A stretch of 64,000 bases of DNA from Lysinibacillus cavernae (GCF_009724685.1 NZ_WMEF01000001.1:434001-498000), one strand, 5' to 3'; counted from the first letter of the stretch, positions 36,809-45,833 are shown. Made by a program: numbers and translations. The notes: generated from the letters alone by a model not told the origin.

Positions 36809-37537
36809 ATGATAGAAATAATGAAAGCGGAGCAATTAAAATGGAAGCGGACTTTTATCTTAAAATTACTATGGCTTACGCCCCTTGTGACATTGCTTTT
36901 AAGTGCCGTACTTATGGGTGGTACTTACTTTCAAACGGGTGCTTATAACTGGTGGTACACAATGCTGTTACCAGGAGCACTGACGATTTGCTGTGCCTTA
37001 GTAGTCGAAAACGATAAGAAAATGAAATACCAAAGTATACTTGCACTACCGGTTGATCTAAAAAAAATTTGGCTAGGAAAAATACTTGCATCAAGTGTTT
37101 GGTTACTCCTTATTACAGTTATATTCTTTATAGGAATCACGGTAGGAGGCTGGTTATTTGGTTTTAGTTTGCACATATCAAGTAGTTTATTAAGTACTGT
37201 GGTTATTTACCTGACGTTTTTGTGGCAAATACCTTTATGCCTTTTCCTAGCAGCCAAATTCGGCACCTATTTGGCCATTTTAATTAATTTAGTAGCCAAT
37301 ATTATAGGGATTGTTGCATTTGCAGACGGAGAATTATGGTATAGCTATCCATTTGCGATTGGCGCACGTTTGTTATGCGCAACAATTGGCATATTACCAA
37401 ATGGTCTACCAGTACCTGAAGGAAGCACCTTATTCGATAAAGGTGTTATACTTCCAGGCTTACTGATTGCATTAACTTGGTTTATTATAGTTAGCTTCCT
37501 AACTGCAAAGTGGTTTCAAAAAAGGCAGGCGAAATAG
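36809..37537 (+). CDS. Lantibiotic-protection ABC transporter permease (MutE/SpaE type)
   Basis: The 242-residue permease has about six membrane helices and opens with IEIMKAEQLKWKRTF, the usual cytoplasmic start of MutE/EpiE family members. It begins one base after the ATPase stop. An in-frame ATG at 36776 lies inside the ATPase gene and is not favoured. With the next gene it forms the heterodimeric membrane part of the exporter. Confidence 0.85.
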   Translation: MIEIMKAEQLKWKRTFILKLLWLTPLVTLLLSAVLMGGTYFQTGAYNWWYTMLLPGALTICCALVVENDKKMKYQSILALPVDLKKIWLGKILASSVWLLLITVIFFIGITVGGWLFGFSLHISSSLLSTVVIYLTFLWQIPLCLFLAAKFGTYLAILINLVANIIGIVAFADGELWYSYPFAIGARLLCATIGILPNGLPVPEGSTLFDKGVILPGLLIALTWFIIVSFLTAKWFQKRQAK

Positions 37538-37546
37538 GGGATGGAC

Positions 37547-38296
37547 ATGTTACGATTATTGAGAGTGGAATGTCTTAAAATAAAACGAACACCATTTCTG
37601 TTCACACATCTACTCGTACCTATTGCTATTTCCGGGTTGTTTTTAGCGTATTACTCCTATTCACCGTGGGATTTTCAAGGGAAAGTAACTGCCTATTTTC
37701 AGGGGTTAGCGTGTGGGCTACCTATTATTATAGGATTAGTGTGTGCAATGGCATCCGAGCAGGAGGCAAACGCAGGTCATTTTCAAGTAATGCTAGCCAC
37801 AACGAACATAAAAATAAAGTCATTTATGAGTAAGCTATTATTGTTATTGTTGTTTAGCTTTGGTGCCATCTTCCTGTCTATTGCCATCTTTAGTATTGGC
37901 TTTAGAGAACTATTACATGAAGTAGATTTTGACTATTCATTTTATAGTACCGCCGCATGTATCCTATTTGGCAGTCATGTTATTTTATATATTTTCCATT
38001 TATTTGTGAGCTTACAATTTGGAAAAGGTGCTTCTATTGGATTAGGTGTTGTAGAATCCCTTGTGGTCGCCTTATTGCTTACAGGCTTAGGTGATAGTAT
38101 TTGGCCATTTTTACCTTATGGTTGGAGCGGGCACTTCGTATCATTATGGATTTTAAAGTCAGTAGGAACAGACGTAACATTGCTTGAAACAAGTATCCAT
38201 ATTGGTATGATGGCGTGTTTAGGGGGTATAATGTTGGCCTTTGCACTTTCTTGTTTATGGTTTTGGAGATGGGAAGGTAGAGCATCGGAACAGTAG
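37547..38296 (+). CDS. Lantibiotic-protection ABC transporter permease (MutG/SpaG type)
   Basis: Second permease of the exporter, 249 residues with about six membrane helices, opening LRLLRVECLKIKRTP as in MutG/SpaG. ATG 37547 is preferred, six bases after AGGGG; ATG 37541 directly touches that site. The three transporter genes are packed with gaps of 1 to 9 bases. Confidence 0.84.
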   Translation: MLRLLRVECLKIKRTPFLFTHLLVPIAISGLFLAYYSYSPWDFQGKVTAYFQGLACGLPIIIGLVCAMASEQEANAGHFQVMLATTNIKIKSFMSKLLLLLLFSFGAIFLSIAIFSIGFRELLHEVDFDYSFYSTAACILFGSHVILYIFHLFVSLQFGKGASIGLGVVESLVVALLLTGLGDSIWPFLPYGWSGHFVSLWILKSVGTDVTLLETSIHIGMMACLGGIMLAFALSCLWFWRWEGRASEQ

Positions 38297-38320
38297 GAAT
38301 GGATTGTTGGGAGATGAATT

Positions 38321-38983
38321 ATGGCAAATATATTAGTAGTTGATGATGAAGTAGATATTTTAATGCTGATTAAAAATGCGCTTCGTAAAGAGGATCATTT
38401 AGTAACCATTGTATCCGAACCGATCAAAGTAGGAAAGATGGATCTAGGTTCCTTTGATTTAATTTTGCTTGATGTGATGATGCCTACTATTGATGGCTTT
38501 ACATTATGTGGGCAAATTCGTCATGCTGTGGATTGTCCAATTCTTTTTCTTACGGCTAAATCCTTAGAGGAGGATGTTATGTATGGTCTAGGCTTAGGTG
38601 CAGATGATTATTTGATCAAACCATTTGGAATTGGGGAGCTACGTGCAAGGGTTAACGCCCATCTTCGACGTGAAAGAAGAGAGAGACGGAGCATCCTTTA
38701 TATCGATAAAGTTCATTTTAATCTTTCTGGTAAAGAGCTTTTTGTTCATAATGAACGAGTCATGCTAACTAAAAGTGAGTATGAGATATGTGAATTTCTA
38801 GCACGTAATCGAGGGCAGGTTTTTTCAAAGGAACAAATATACGAAACGATTTTTGGCTTTGATGGTAAAAGTGACAGTACAGCGATAACGGAGCATATAA
38901 AAAACATTCGCTCAAAGCTGCATTCTTTTGACATAGATGTCATTGATACGGTTTGGGGGATCGGCTATAAATGGAGACCATAA
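38321..38983 (+). CDS. OmpR-family response regulator of the lantibiotic module
   Basis: The 220-residue regulator has a receiver domain (acid pocket VVDDEVD, phosphoacceptor Asp51 in LLDVMMP, Lys in LIKPFG) and a C-terminal winged helix (VMLTKSEYEICEFLARNRG onward, ending DTVWGIGYKWRP). It resembles SpaR/CprR-type regulators that turn on their neighbouring exporter when the peptide is sensed. GGGAG lies before the ATG. It overlaps the kinase gene by 13 bases. Confidence 0.92.
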   Translation: MANILVVDDEVDILMLIKNALRKEDHLVTIVSEPIKVGKMDLGSFDLILLDVMMPTIDGFTLCGQIRHAVDCPILFLTAKSLEEDVMYGLGLGADDYLIKPFGIGELRARVNAHLRRERRERRSILYIDKVHFNLSGKELFVHNERVMLTKSEYEICEFLARNRGQVFSKEQIYETIFGFDGKSDSTAITEHIKNIRSKLHSFDIDVIDTVWGIGYKWRP

Positions 38984-40344
38984 AACCGAGGAAAGGAACA
39001 CGACTCCACACATTTTTCCTGAGGTATTTAGTCTTTCTTTGCATAGGAATCATTTTATTAGTGGCACTAGTATTGGGTCTATTTATGTTTGCCTTTTCAG
39101 CTAATATTATTTTGCCAGCAAATTATGCAGAAACACAAATTACTTTAGCTAAAGATCGCATTGCTTCAAGCATGTCGGTTACAGCTGATATGATTCCAGA
39201 TCTTGTAGACTACGCGGTGATTTCTAATCAAGGGGAATTCATATCAGGAAATTTAACAGAAAAGGAGGCTTTCCATGCATGGTATTTGATGCAAAAGGGT
39301 GAGACGCAAGGTAGCACTCGGTTTTATGCATTTATCGAGCGAGAACAGGAAGTGTGTATTTTAAGCTATCATTTAGTTCCTGAGTATCGCTCTGCTGTCA
39401 TGAGAAAGTACTTGCCCAACCCACAATTAATGATTTTACTGTTATTTATAATAGGGGTAATTGTACAAGTAACAGTACTTGCTGTTCATTTCGGTAGAAG
39501 TCTCAAACGAAAAATGATGGGCTTACAAGAAGCCATTGAAAAAATCCAAAATCAGAATTTGGATTTTCAATTAAATCCTTCTGGTATTCGAGAAATAGAT
39601 GATATTGCGCTCTCCTTCGAGCATATGAAGGAAGCATTAAATACTTCATTGAAACAACAATGGGAGGCTGAGAGGTCACGGAGAGAACAAATATCTGCAC
39701 TTGCCCATGATTTGAAAACCCCACTTACCATTATCCGTGGAAATGCAGAACTTTTACTGGATACTGTTCAAGATGAAACGCAAAGAGAATATAACGAATA
39801 TATAGTGAAAAATACCATTGAAATTGAAAAATTTACAAAGCAATTAATGGACATATCGAAGGTAGAACAAAGTGTTGTCAGTGCAAAAACGAATGTAGAT
39901 ATGGATTCTTTTATTCAACAGCTAGAACAACAAATGAAGGCTCTTGCATTAGAAAAAAGTCTTGAAGTAAGTGTAGAAAGTGATAAACTACCTGTTTCTT
40001 TTATGATAGAGGAGGAGCTTTTTTATCGAGCTCTGTTAAACCTGATTGTCAATGCTGTAGAGCATACACCAACTAAAGGAAAAGTCACTTTGTCCATTCA
40101 GGGAGAGACGAATTTCGTTCATTTTACCGTGATAGATAGTGGCGCTGGTTTTTCATCGAAAGATTTAAAGGAAGCAACCAAGCAATTTTATCGGGGAGAT
40201 CCAAGTAGAAACGCAGCAAATCATCATGGCATGGGACTTTATATTGCTGAATCCATCATTCAAAAACAAGGTGGAACATTGTCGTTGGCTAATGATTTGA
40301 TAACGGGAGGAGGAAAAGTGACAATTACTATTGCGACATCTTAA
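38971..40344 (+). CDS. Sensor histidine kinase of the lantibiotic module
   Basis: The 457-residue kinase has two membrane helices (about 19-44 and 153-175) framing an extracellular domain of roughly 105 residues, then a HAMP-like linker. The phosphoacceptor is His246 in ALAHDLKTPLTIIRGN. The ATPase part has LLNLIVNAVEHTP (N box), DSGAGFS (G1) and GMGLYIAESI (G2). Extracellular sensing of the peptide is inferred from SpaK/NisK/CprK relatives. The stop codon lies inside the stem of the following terminator. Confidence 0.92.
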   Translation: METIKPRKGTRLHTFFLRYLVFLCIGIILLVALVLGLFMFAFSANIILPANYAETQITLAKDRIASSMSVTADMIPDLVDYAVISNQGEFISGNLTEKEAFHAWYLMQKGETQGSTRFYAFIEREQEVCILSYHLVPEYRSAVMRKYLPNPQLMILLLFIIGVIVQVTVLAVHFGRSLKRKMMGLQEAIEKIQNQNLDFQLNPSGIREIDDIALSFEHMKEALNTSLKQQWEAERSRREQISALAHDLKTPLTIIRGNAELLLDTVQDETQREYNEYIVKNTIEIEKFTKQLMDISKVEQSVVSAKTNVDMDSFIQQLEQQMKALALEKSLEVSVESDKLPVSFMIEEELFYRALLNLIVNAVEHTPTKGKVTLSIQGETNFVHFTVIDSGAGFSSKDLKEATKQFYRGDPSRNAANHHGMGLYIAESIIQKQGGTLSLANDLITGGGKVTITIATS

Positions 40345-40363
40345 TTATAAGATGTCCTTTTTT
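40335..40363 (+). terminator. Intrinsic terminator overlapping the kinase stop codon
   Basis: GACATCTT pairs with AAGATGTC across a six-base loop, followed by six T. The kinase TAA (40342-40344) lies at the top of the stem. Confidence 0.88.
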
Positions 40364-40372
40364 AATTGTATT

Positions 40373-40521
40373 CGAAAGTAAAAGAACAGCTTTCGCGTGT
40401 ATTTAGTGATCAACCGCGGGTAAAAGAACAGCTACCGCGTGTATTTAGTGACCAACAGCGAGTAAAGGTATCGCGTTTCCGCGAGCATTCTATATCCAGT
40501 CGCGAGTAAATACACATGTAA
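40373..40521 (+). repeat. 21-nt tandem repeat array, copy 2 (seven units)
   Basis: Units start at 40373, 40394, 40415, 40436, 40457, 40480 and 40501: spacing 21, with one step of 23. The first four repeat the A-B-A-B pattern of the array at 35935 in the same orientation. Within each pair the same unit carries the same ending (CTTT, GATCAA, GCTAC, GACCAAC). The later units keep only the CGCGAGTA or CGCGAGCA head. Array 1 and array 2 enclose exactly the five-gene lantibiotic-protection module. Confidence 0.85.
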
Positions 40522-40607
40522 AGGCTTCATGTAAAAATAGGAGGGGTCATTACAGGCATTGTTCCTTAAAAAAATGCTACAATAAAAGAAAAAAAGAGGC
40601 GATGACC

Positions 40608-40979
40608 GTGAATAACGTCATTGATTTTATTGCAAAGAAAAAGGAACGTGAAGAAAGAAAACGTGCTCAGGATTTAGAACGTTATGTAGCTACACACTGT
40701 AATTTTCAGCAACCTGAAAATATTGATGCTCTTGTAGATGACAAATTAATTGAAGTCAAGGATCATACGTTATTTCTTGGCTTTTTGTCCATTTTAAAGG
40801 ATGAGCAAATAGAGCCGCTCACTATTTTTCAAGATGTCTTTGCATTAGATCCTTCTCGTTTTGAGATGACTTACAATATGAGATGGTGGTCAGTTGTGCA
40901 GCTAGCATTTACATTTTTAACAATTCTAAAGGAAAATGAGCCGCATACATATGCTGATTTCTTAGGTTTCTCCAAATAA
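40608..40979 (+). CDS. Small hypothetical protein, cytoplasmic
   Basis: A 123-residue protein that I do not recognise. It has a very charged N-terminus (IDFIAKKKEREERKRAQDLERY) likely to form a helix, then a mixed helical domain with a Trp pair (MRWWSVVQLAF) and no signal peptide or membrane helix. GTG 40608 is preferred, eight bases after AGAGG; ATG 40602 is only two bases from it. An extended -10-like TGCTACAAT lies at 40575-40583. It is a single-gene unit between array 2 and a strong hairpin. Confidence 0.72.
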   Translation: MNNVIDFIAKKKEREERKRAQDLERYVATHCNFQQPENIDALVDDKLIEVKDHTLFLGFLSILKDEQIEPLTIFQDVFALDPSRFEMTYNMRWWSVVQLAFTFLTILKENEPHTYADFLGFSK

Positions 40980-40984
40980 TCTAA

Positions 40985-41019
40985 GTATGCGTACGTCCAT
41001 AAAGCTAACGTGCGCATAC
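40985..41019 (+). terminator. Strong hairpin without a T run after the small hypothetical gene
   Basis: GTATGCGTACGT pairs with ACGTGCGCATAC with one mismatch over an 11-base loop. No T tract follows on either strand, so it may end transcripts by Rho, protect an RNA 3' end, or be a protein-binding dyad rather than a classical terminator. Confidence 0.5.
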
Positions 41020-41217
41020 AAAACTAGATTTCTCCTCATTTCTAACACGCCTATTTACAATTCTTCTTCATTTAGTATGTACTTCATAGATTTTTATAAT
41101 TCCTCAATAATTTTTACCAAATATTTTAAAGACCTCCATACTTGCTTAATGTTTGTTTTATAACATTACGAATGTAAGCAAATAAAAATAAACAAAAACA
41201 AATGGAGGGTCCAACAC

Positions 41218-42306
41218 ATGGCAATTCAAAAGTTATGGAAAAAAGGTTTAATCGGTGCATTAACCATTTCCATGTTGGCAGCTTGTTCTGACAGTTCATC
41301 TAGTGCAAATGAGGTAAACAAAGATTTATCGCTTGAAGAAATTACAGAAAAAGCAAAGGAAGAGGGCACTGTTAATTCCGTTGGTATGCCAGATACATGG
41401 GCAAATTGGGTGGAAACTTGGGAAGAGCTAGGAACCGAATATACGATTAAACATAAGGATACGGATATGTCGAGTGCGGAGGAGTTAGCAAAGTTTGAAG
41501 CAGAGAAAGATGATGCTACAGCAGATATTGGTGATGTGGGAATTGCTTTTGGACCAATTGCCAAAGGCAAGGGACTAACATTACCGTACAAAACTTCTTA
41601 TTGGGATGACATACCTGATTGGGCTAAAGATGACGAAGGACACTGGATTGTAGGCTATACAGGGACTATTTCATTTTTAACAGATAAAAATAATGTAAAA
41701 AATGCCCCGACATCGTGGGAAGATTTGAAAAATGGAGATTACACGGTTAGCATTGGGGATGCATTAACAGCTAACCAAGCGCAGTTTGCTATTTTAGCAG
41801 CTGCTATGGCATTTGGCGGTGATGAATCGAATATCAAGCCTGGCATAGATTTTTTTGCTGAATTAGCAAAGCAAGGTCGTTTACAGGGAGATCCATCCGT
41901 AGCGAACTTAGAAAAAGGTGAAATTGATGTTGCTATCTTATGGGATTTTAATGCATTAGGCTATCGTCACCAAATAGATGAGAACCGTTTCGATGTAGTG
42001 ATTCCATCAGAAGGATCTGTTACTTCTGGCTATGCGACAATTATTAATAAGTATGCGAAAAATCCACATGCTGCCATGCTAGCACGTGAATACATTTTAT
42101 CTGATGCTGGTCAAGAGAATTTAGCAAAAGGCTATGCTCGTCCGATTCGAGATAAGGTGGAACTACCGCAGGAAGTGAAAGATTTACTATTACCAGCAGA
42201 TATGTATACGAATGCACAGCCCGTAAAAGACCAAAAGAAATGGGAAGAAACAACGAAGCAAATCCCTCAATATTATCAAGAGCAGGTGTTAATCCATGCA
42301 AAATAA
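41218..42306 (+). CDS. ABC-transporter substrate-binding lipoprotein
   Basis: Solute-binding lipoprotein of 362 residues, of the type seen with iron, thiamine, polyamine and 2-aminoethylphosphonate importers. The signal peptide ends in lipobox LAAC (lipidated Cys23) followed by a Ser-rich tether. The mature part shows the bilobal pattern: GTVNSVGMPDTWANWVETW, GYTGTISFLTDKN, APTSWEDLKNGDY and VAILWDFNALGYRHQ. GGAGGG precedes ATG 41218. It overlaps the next gene by 11 bases. The substrate is not readable directly; the phosphoesterase genes in the operon point to a phosphorylated compound. Confidence 0.88.
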   Translation: MAIQKLWKKGLIGALTISMLAACSDSSSSANEVNKDLSLEEITEKAKEEGTVNSVGMPDTWANWVETWEELGTEYTIKHKDTDMSSAEELAKFEAEKDDATADIGDVGIAFGPIAKGKGLTLPYKTSYWDDIPDWAKDDEGHWIVGYTGTISFLTDKNNVKNAPTSWEDLKNGDYTVSIGDALTANQAQFAILAAAMAFGGDESNIKPGIDFFAELAKQGRLQGDPSVANLEKGEIDVAILWDFNALGYRHQIDENRFDVVIPSEGSVTSGYATIINKYAKNPHAAMLAREYILSDAGQENLAKGYARPIRDKVELPQEVKDLLLPADMYTNAQPVKDQKKWEETTKQIPQYYQEQVLIHAK

Positions 42307-43132
42307 CAAAGTGGTTCTCATTGTCATTGATGCATTGCGCTTTGATACGGCCTGTACACATATGGGGTTCTTACACCATTTAGTCGAACGCCAAGTAGCG
42401 GCTCGCTATAAAATTTGTTCAGAGGTTCCTTCATTATCCAGACCTTTATATGAGACGATTTTAACGGGGACACCACCGATTGTGCATGGTGTTACAAGCA
42501 ATATGACTGTGCGGTTATCGAATCAAACAAGTGTTTTTCACGTCGCGAAAGAACATGGTTTGTCCACTGCCGCCTCCGCCTATTATTGGGTGAGTGAGCT
42601 TTATAATAGAGCACCATTTAACTATATGGAAGACAGATTACAGCTCGATACACAATGTCCAATTGAAAATGGTCTGTTTTATTTTGAGGATCATTATCCA
42701 GATAGTCATGTGTTTGCAGATGCAGCATGGTTAATGGATAAAAAGCAGCCGGATTTCCTTTATATTCATCCGATGAATGTTGATGATGATGGTCATAAGT
42801 TTACGGCGGATTCTGCACAATATCGTAATCGAGTTTTAGCGATGGATGCATTACTATCATTATTTATTCCTAAATGTATGGCACAGGGCTATGAAGTAAT
42901 TGTTACGGCTGACCATGGCATGACAAGTGATGGCAATCATGGAGGAACAACTCATGAGGATCGTCATGTTCCATTGTTCGTTATTTCAGATTCCGTAAAG
43001 GCTGGCATTAAAGAGGGCATTATTTCACAACTACAAATTGCACCGCTGTGCTGTCACTTATTAAATATTGAACCTGCGGATGATATGGTGCCACTTTTGC
43101 TAGAAGGTATGTTTGTAGCAAAAGAGGTGTAA
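42296..43132 (+). CDS. Alkaline-phosphatase-fold phosphodiesterase, cytoplasmic
   Basis: The 278-residue protein belongs to the type I phosphodiesterase/nucleotide pyrophosphatase group of the alkaline phosphatase superfamily. The two-metal site is visible: Asp12 in IVIDALRFD, a probable Ser48 nucleophile in EVPSLSRPLYETILTG, DDDGH, TADHGM and the final His in HEDRHVPLF. It has no signal peptide, so it should act on imported substrate inside the cell. Family members cut phosphodiesters, phosphonoacetate or pyrophosphates; the exact reaction is unknown. It sits between the binding protein and the permeases of one operon. Confidence 0.85.
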   Translation: MQNNKVVLIVIDALRFDTACTHMGFLHHLVERQVAARYKICSEVPSLSRPLYETILTGTPPIVHGVTSNMTVRLSNQTSVFHVAKEHGLSTAASAYYWVSELYNRAPFNYMEDRLQLDTQCPIENGLFYFEDHYPDSHVFADAAWLMDKKQPDFLYIHPMNVDDDGHKFTADSAQYRNRVLAMDALLSLFIPKCMAQGYEVIVTADHGMTSDGNHGGTTHEDRHVPLFVISDSVKAGIKEGIISQLQIAPLCCHLLNIEPADDMVPLLLEGMFVAKEV

Positions 43133-43137
43133 CTATG

Positions 43138-43170
43138 AATAGTCGTTCCTTTTAGCATGGAGCGACTATT
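43138..43170 (+). other. Intergenic hairpin between phosphodiesterase and permease genes
   Basis: AATAGTCGTTCC and GGAGCGACTATT pair with a single mismatch over a nine-base loop, six bases after the stop. There is no T run, so an RNA stability or processing element that sets the ratio between upstream and downstream gene products is more likely than a terminator. Confidence 0.55.
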
Positions 43171-43210
43171 ATCCCCCTTGAACCGCAAGTAACTATAGAA
43201 AGAAGTGGTT

Positions 43211-44050
43211 GTGTTGATATCGAAGCGGCAATCCATAGCCTGGCTTTCGCCTTTTCTGGTACTACTATTATTATTTTTCCTAGTCCCTTTATTGTATATG
43301 CTTATTACCAGCTTTCAAAACAGTGAAGGCTTTACACTGACGCAATATGAATCTATCTTTACGAATGATTATATATTACAAGGTTTTAAAAATAGTATTA
43401 CATTGTCCATGATTTCGGCTGTCATCGCATTAATTGTCACATTGTTCGCTGCTTATGCCATGATGAAGTTTTCTGAGCCAGTTAGGGAGAAAATTTTAAT
43501 CCTAACAAATTTAACATCTAATTTTTCGGGAATTCCGCTGGCATTTGCTTTTATCGTTTTACTTGGCAATAGTGGTCTATTCACACTGTTATTTGAAAAA
43601 TGGGACATCGATGTATTGTCATCGTTTTCTCTTTATAGTTGGGGTGGATTATTACTCATTTACATTTACTTTCAATTGCCATTATCGCTCATGCTGTTAT
43701 ACCCCATCTATGATGGCATACAGCAACAGTGGAAGGAAGCAGCAGCACTTCTTGGGGCAACGAGCTGGCAATTTTGGAGGAAGATTGGTTTACCTGTCAT
43801 GCTACCTGGAATTGTTGGAACTTTTAGTGTATTGTTCGCCAATGCAATGGGGGCGTATGCCTCTGCCTATGCATTGACAAGCAGTAATTATAATTTAGTG
43901 GCGATTCGAATTGGTTCATTAATAAAAGGTGACATTTTTGCTCAACCAGAGCTAGCCAGTGCGATTGCGGTCATTTTAGCGGTGACAATGGTGACGGCCA
44001 TGCTTATAAGTGAGTGGAGCATCTCTAAAACAAGGAGGAAAGTAAAATGA
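43211..44050 (+). CDS. ABC transporter permease (phosphorylated-compound importer), subunit 1
   Basis: The 279-residue permease has six helices of the BPD_transp_1 family. The coupling motif EAAALLGATSWQFWRKIGLP lies near residue 178. The start is uncertain: GTG 43205, GTG 43211 and TTG 43214 follow AAAGAAGTGG closely. It overlaps the second permease by four bases. Closest functional classes are the spermidine/iron/2-aminoethylphosphonate importers (PotB, PhnU-like). Confidence 0.85.
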   Translation: MLISKRQSIAWLSPFLVLLLLFFLVPLLYMLITSFQNSEGFTLTQYESIFTNDYILQGFKNSITLSMISAVIALIVTLFAAYAMMKFSEPVREKILILTNLTSNFSGIPLAFAFIVLLGNSGLFTLLFEKWDIDVLSSFSLYSWGGLLLIYIYFQLPLSLMLLYPIYDGIQQQWKEAAALLGATSWQFWRKIGLPVMLPGIVGTFSVLFANAMGAYASAYALTSSNYNLVAIRIGSLIKGDIFAQPELASAIAVILAVTMVTAMLISEWSISKTRRKVK

Positions 44051-44832
44051 AAAAGCGTGGCTTGGCCGATTTCTTTTTCCTTCTGTTAGTGGGGTATTTA
44101 CTTTTGCCAGTGCTGGCAACGATGCTCTATGCTTTTGCATCAAAATGGAATAAAACCATCTTACCAGAAGGTCTTACATTAAAATGGCTCTCCACATTGT
44201 TTCAAGATACCGATTTTATTCAAGCATTTGGGCGCTCTGTTTTATTAGCAAGTGGAGCTGTTAGTATCGCACTCCTTGTTATTGTGCCAGCCATCTTCGT
44301 GATTGTCTTGTATTTTCCTACATACGAAAAATGGATACAGATGGCGGTTGTCATGGTCTATTCTTTCCCAGGAATTATTTTAGCAGTGGGGCTCATTCGT
44401 GTTTATAGCCAAATAGGTATACCAATGATTTTAGTTGTTTTAGGAGCCTATGTTGTAGGAATTCTTCCTTACATCTATCAAGGAACACGTAATAGTTTGC
44501 GAAATATAGATGCAAGGCAGTTACTTGATGCGGCTCAATTACTGGGTGCCTCTAAAAGACAAGCATTCAAAAAAATTTTACTGCCTACCGTATATCCAGG
44601 CTTATTTGCAGGAGCATTGCTCTCCTTCTCTGTACTATTTGGAGAATTTGTCTTGATAAATCTTGTGGTTGGTTCTCGCTTTGAAACAGTTCAAATTTAT
44701 TTAATGAAAAAGCTAAGCACAAGTGGACATATTGCTAGTGCAGTCGTTTTCATTTATATCGTGCTAATGGGTCTTTTAACATTTGTCATTGCAATAGTAA
44801 CGAAACGATCGAAAGGTGCTACAAATCTATGA
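44047..44832 (+). CDS. ABC transporter permease, subunit 2
   Basis: Second permease, 261 residues, six helices, with the EAA-type loop LLDAAQLLGASKRQAFKKIL near residue 158. Overlaps at both ends by four bases (ATGA), showing tight translational coupling with permease 1 and the ATPase. Resembles PotC/PhnV-type subunits. Confidence 0.87.
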   Translation: MKKRGLADFFFLLLVGYLLLPVLATMLYAFASKWNKTILPEGLTLKWLSTLFQDTDFIQAFGRSVLLASGAVSIALLVIVPAIFVIVLYFPTYEKWIQMAVVMVYSFPGIILAVGLIRVYSQIGIPMILVVLGAYVVGILPYIYQGTRNSLRNIDARQLLDAAQLLGASKRQAFKKILLPTVYPGLFAGALLSFSVLFGEFVLINLVVGSRFETVQIYLMKKLSTSGHIASAVVFIYIVLMGLLTFVIAIVTKRSKGATNL

Positions 44833-45833
44833 GTTATCTTGTTATTGAAGGGCTTCATAAAAAATATGGACAATCAACGGTTTTAACAAATATTAATATG
44901 GACATTCAGAAGGGTGAATTTATCACACTGTTAGGTCCTAGTGGCTGTGGAAAGAGTACCATTTTGCGGATTGTCGCAGGATTAACAGATGCATCGGCTG
45001 GTAAGATTACGATTGAAGGAAAAGATATGAGTGGCGTGCAACCAAAGGATCGACAAGTTGGTATGGTCTTCCAATCCTATGCCCTCTTTCCAAATATGAC
45101 TGTGCAAGAAAATGTTGCCTTTGGTTTGCGCATGCAAAAAGTCAATGCCACTGACATAGAGCAACGTGTTCAAGAAATGCTAGCGCTCGTGCATTTAAGT
45201 GAAAAAGCAAATGCATACCCGAAAGAATTATCTGGTGGTCAACAGCAGCGTGTTGCCCTGGCGCGTGCTTTAATTGTTCGCCCAAAAGTGCTTCTATTAG
45301 ATGAACCGCTTAGTGCGTTAGATGCTCAAATTCGTAAGAAGCTGCAAGCAGATTTACGAGCCATTCAACGTAAATTAAATATGACCATGATTTTAGTAAC
45401 ACATGATCAAGAGGAAGCGATGGCTGTGTCAGACAGAATATTCGTGATGAATAATGGTAGTATTGCCCAAAATGGTACACCAACAGAGATATATACAAGA
45501 CCTGATAATGAATTTATTGCCAACTTTATAGGGCATTATAATGTCTTTACGCGCCAAGCTTTAGAGCAAATGCTTGGGGTAACGTTGTTGGAGCATTGCT
45601 CTAAATTCGCCATTCGACCTGAAGCACTGCATCTCGATCAAAGAGATGGAGATATGTGTATTGCAGGGATAGCAAAACAATCATTAATGAATGGCAATAT
45701 TATTCGTACTACGTTTGACGGTGAAACCATGTTTACAATGGAACAACTACATCAACAACAAGGATACTCGATTGAAATGGGAAAATCCTATAAGTGTTAT
45801 GTCGCAAAAGAAGATGTGATTGCACTCTCATGA
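44829..45833 (+). CDS. ABC transporter ATPase of the same importer
   Basis: The 334-residue ATPase has Walker A LLGPSGCGKST, signature ELSGGQQQRVALARA, Walker B LLLDEPLSALD and switch THDQEEAMAVSDRI. A C-terminal TOBE-type regulatory domain lies at about residues 240-330. This is the PotA/MalK-like class that drives CUT1, polyamine and phosphonate-type importers. Both ends overlap neighbouring genes by four bases. Confidence 0.93.
   Translation: MSYLVIEGLHKKYGQSTVLTNINMDIQKGEFITLLGPSGCGKSTILRIVAGLTDASAGKITIEGKDMSGVQPKDRQVGMVFQSYALFPNMTVQENVAFGLRMQKVNATDIEQRVQEMLALVHLSEKANAYPKELSGGQQQRVALARALIVRPKVLLLDEPLSALDAQIRKKLQADLRAIQRKLNMTMILVTHDQEEAMAVSDRIFVMNNGSIAQNGTPTEIYTRPDNEFIANFIGHYNVFTRQALEQMLGVTLLEHCSKFAIRPEALHLDQRDGDMCIAGIAKQSLMNGNIIRTTFDGETMFTMEQLHQQQGYSIEMGKSYKCYVAKEDVIALS

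Noticed and set aside
35935-40521. CRISPR interpretation of the 21-nt arrays
   Set aside because: Units are contiguous without unique spacers, and no cas gene is present.
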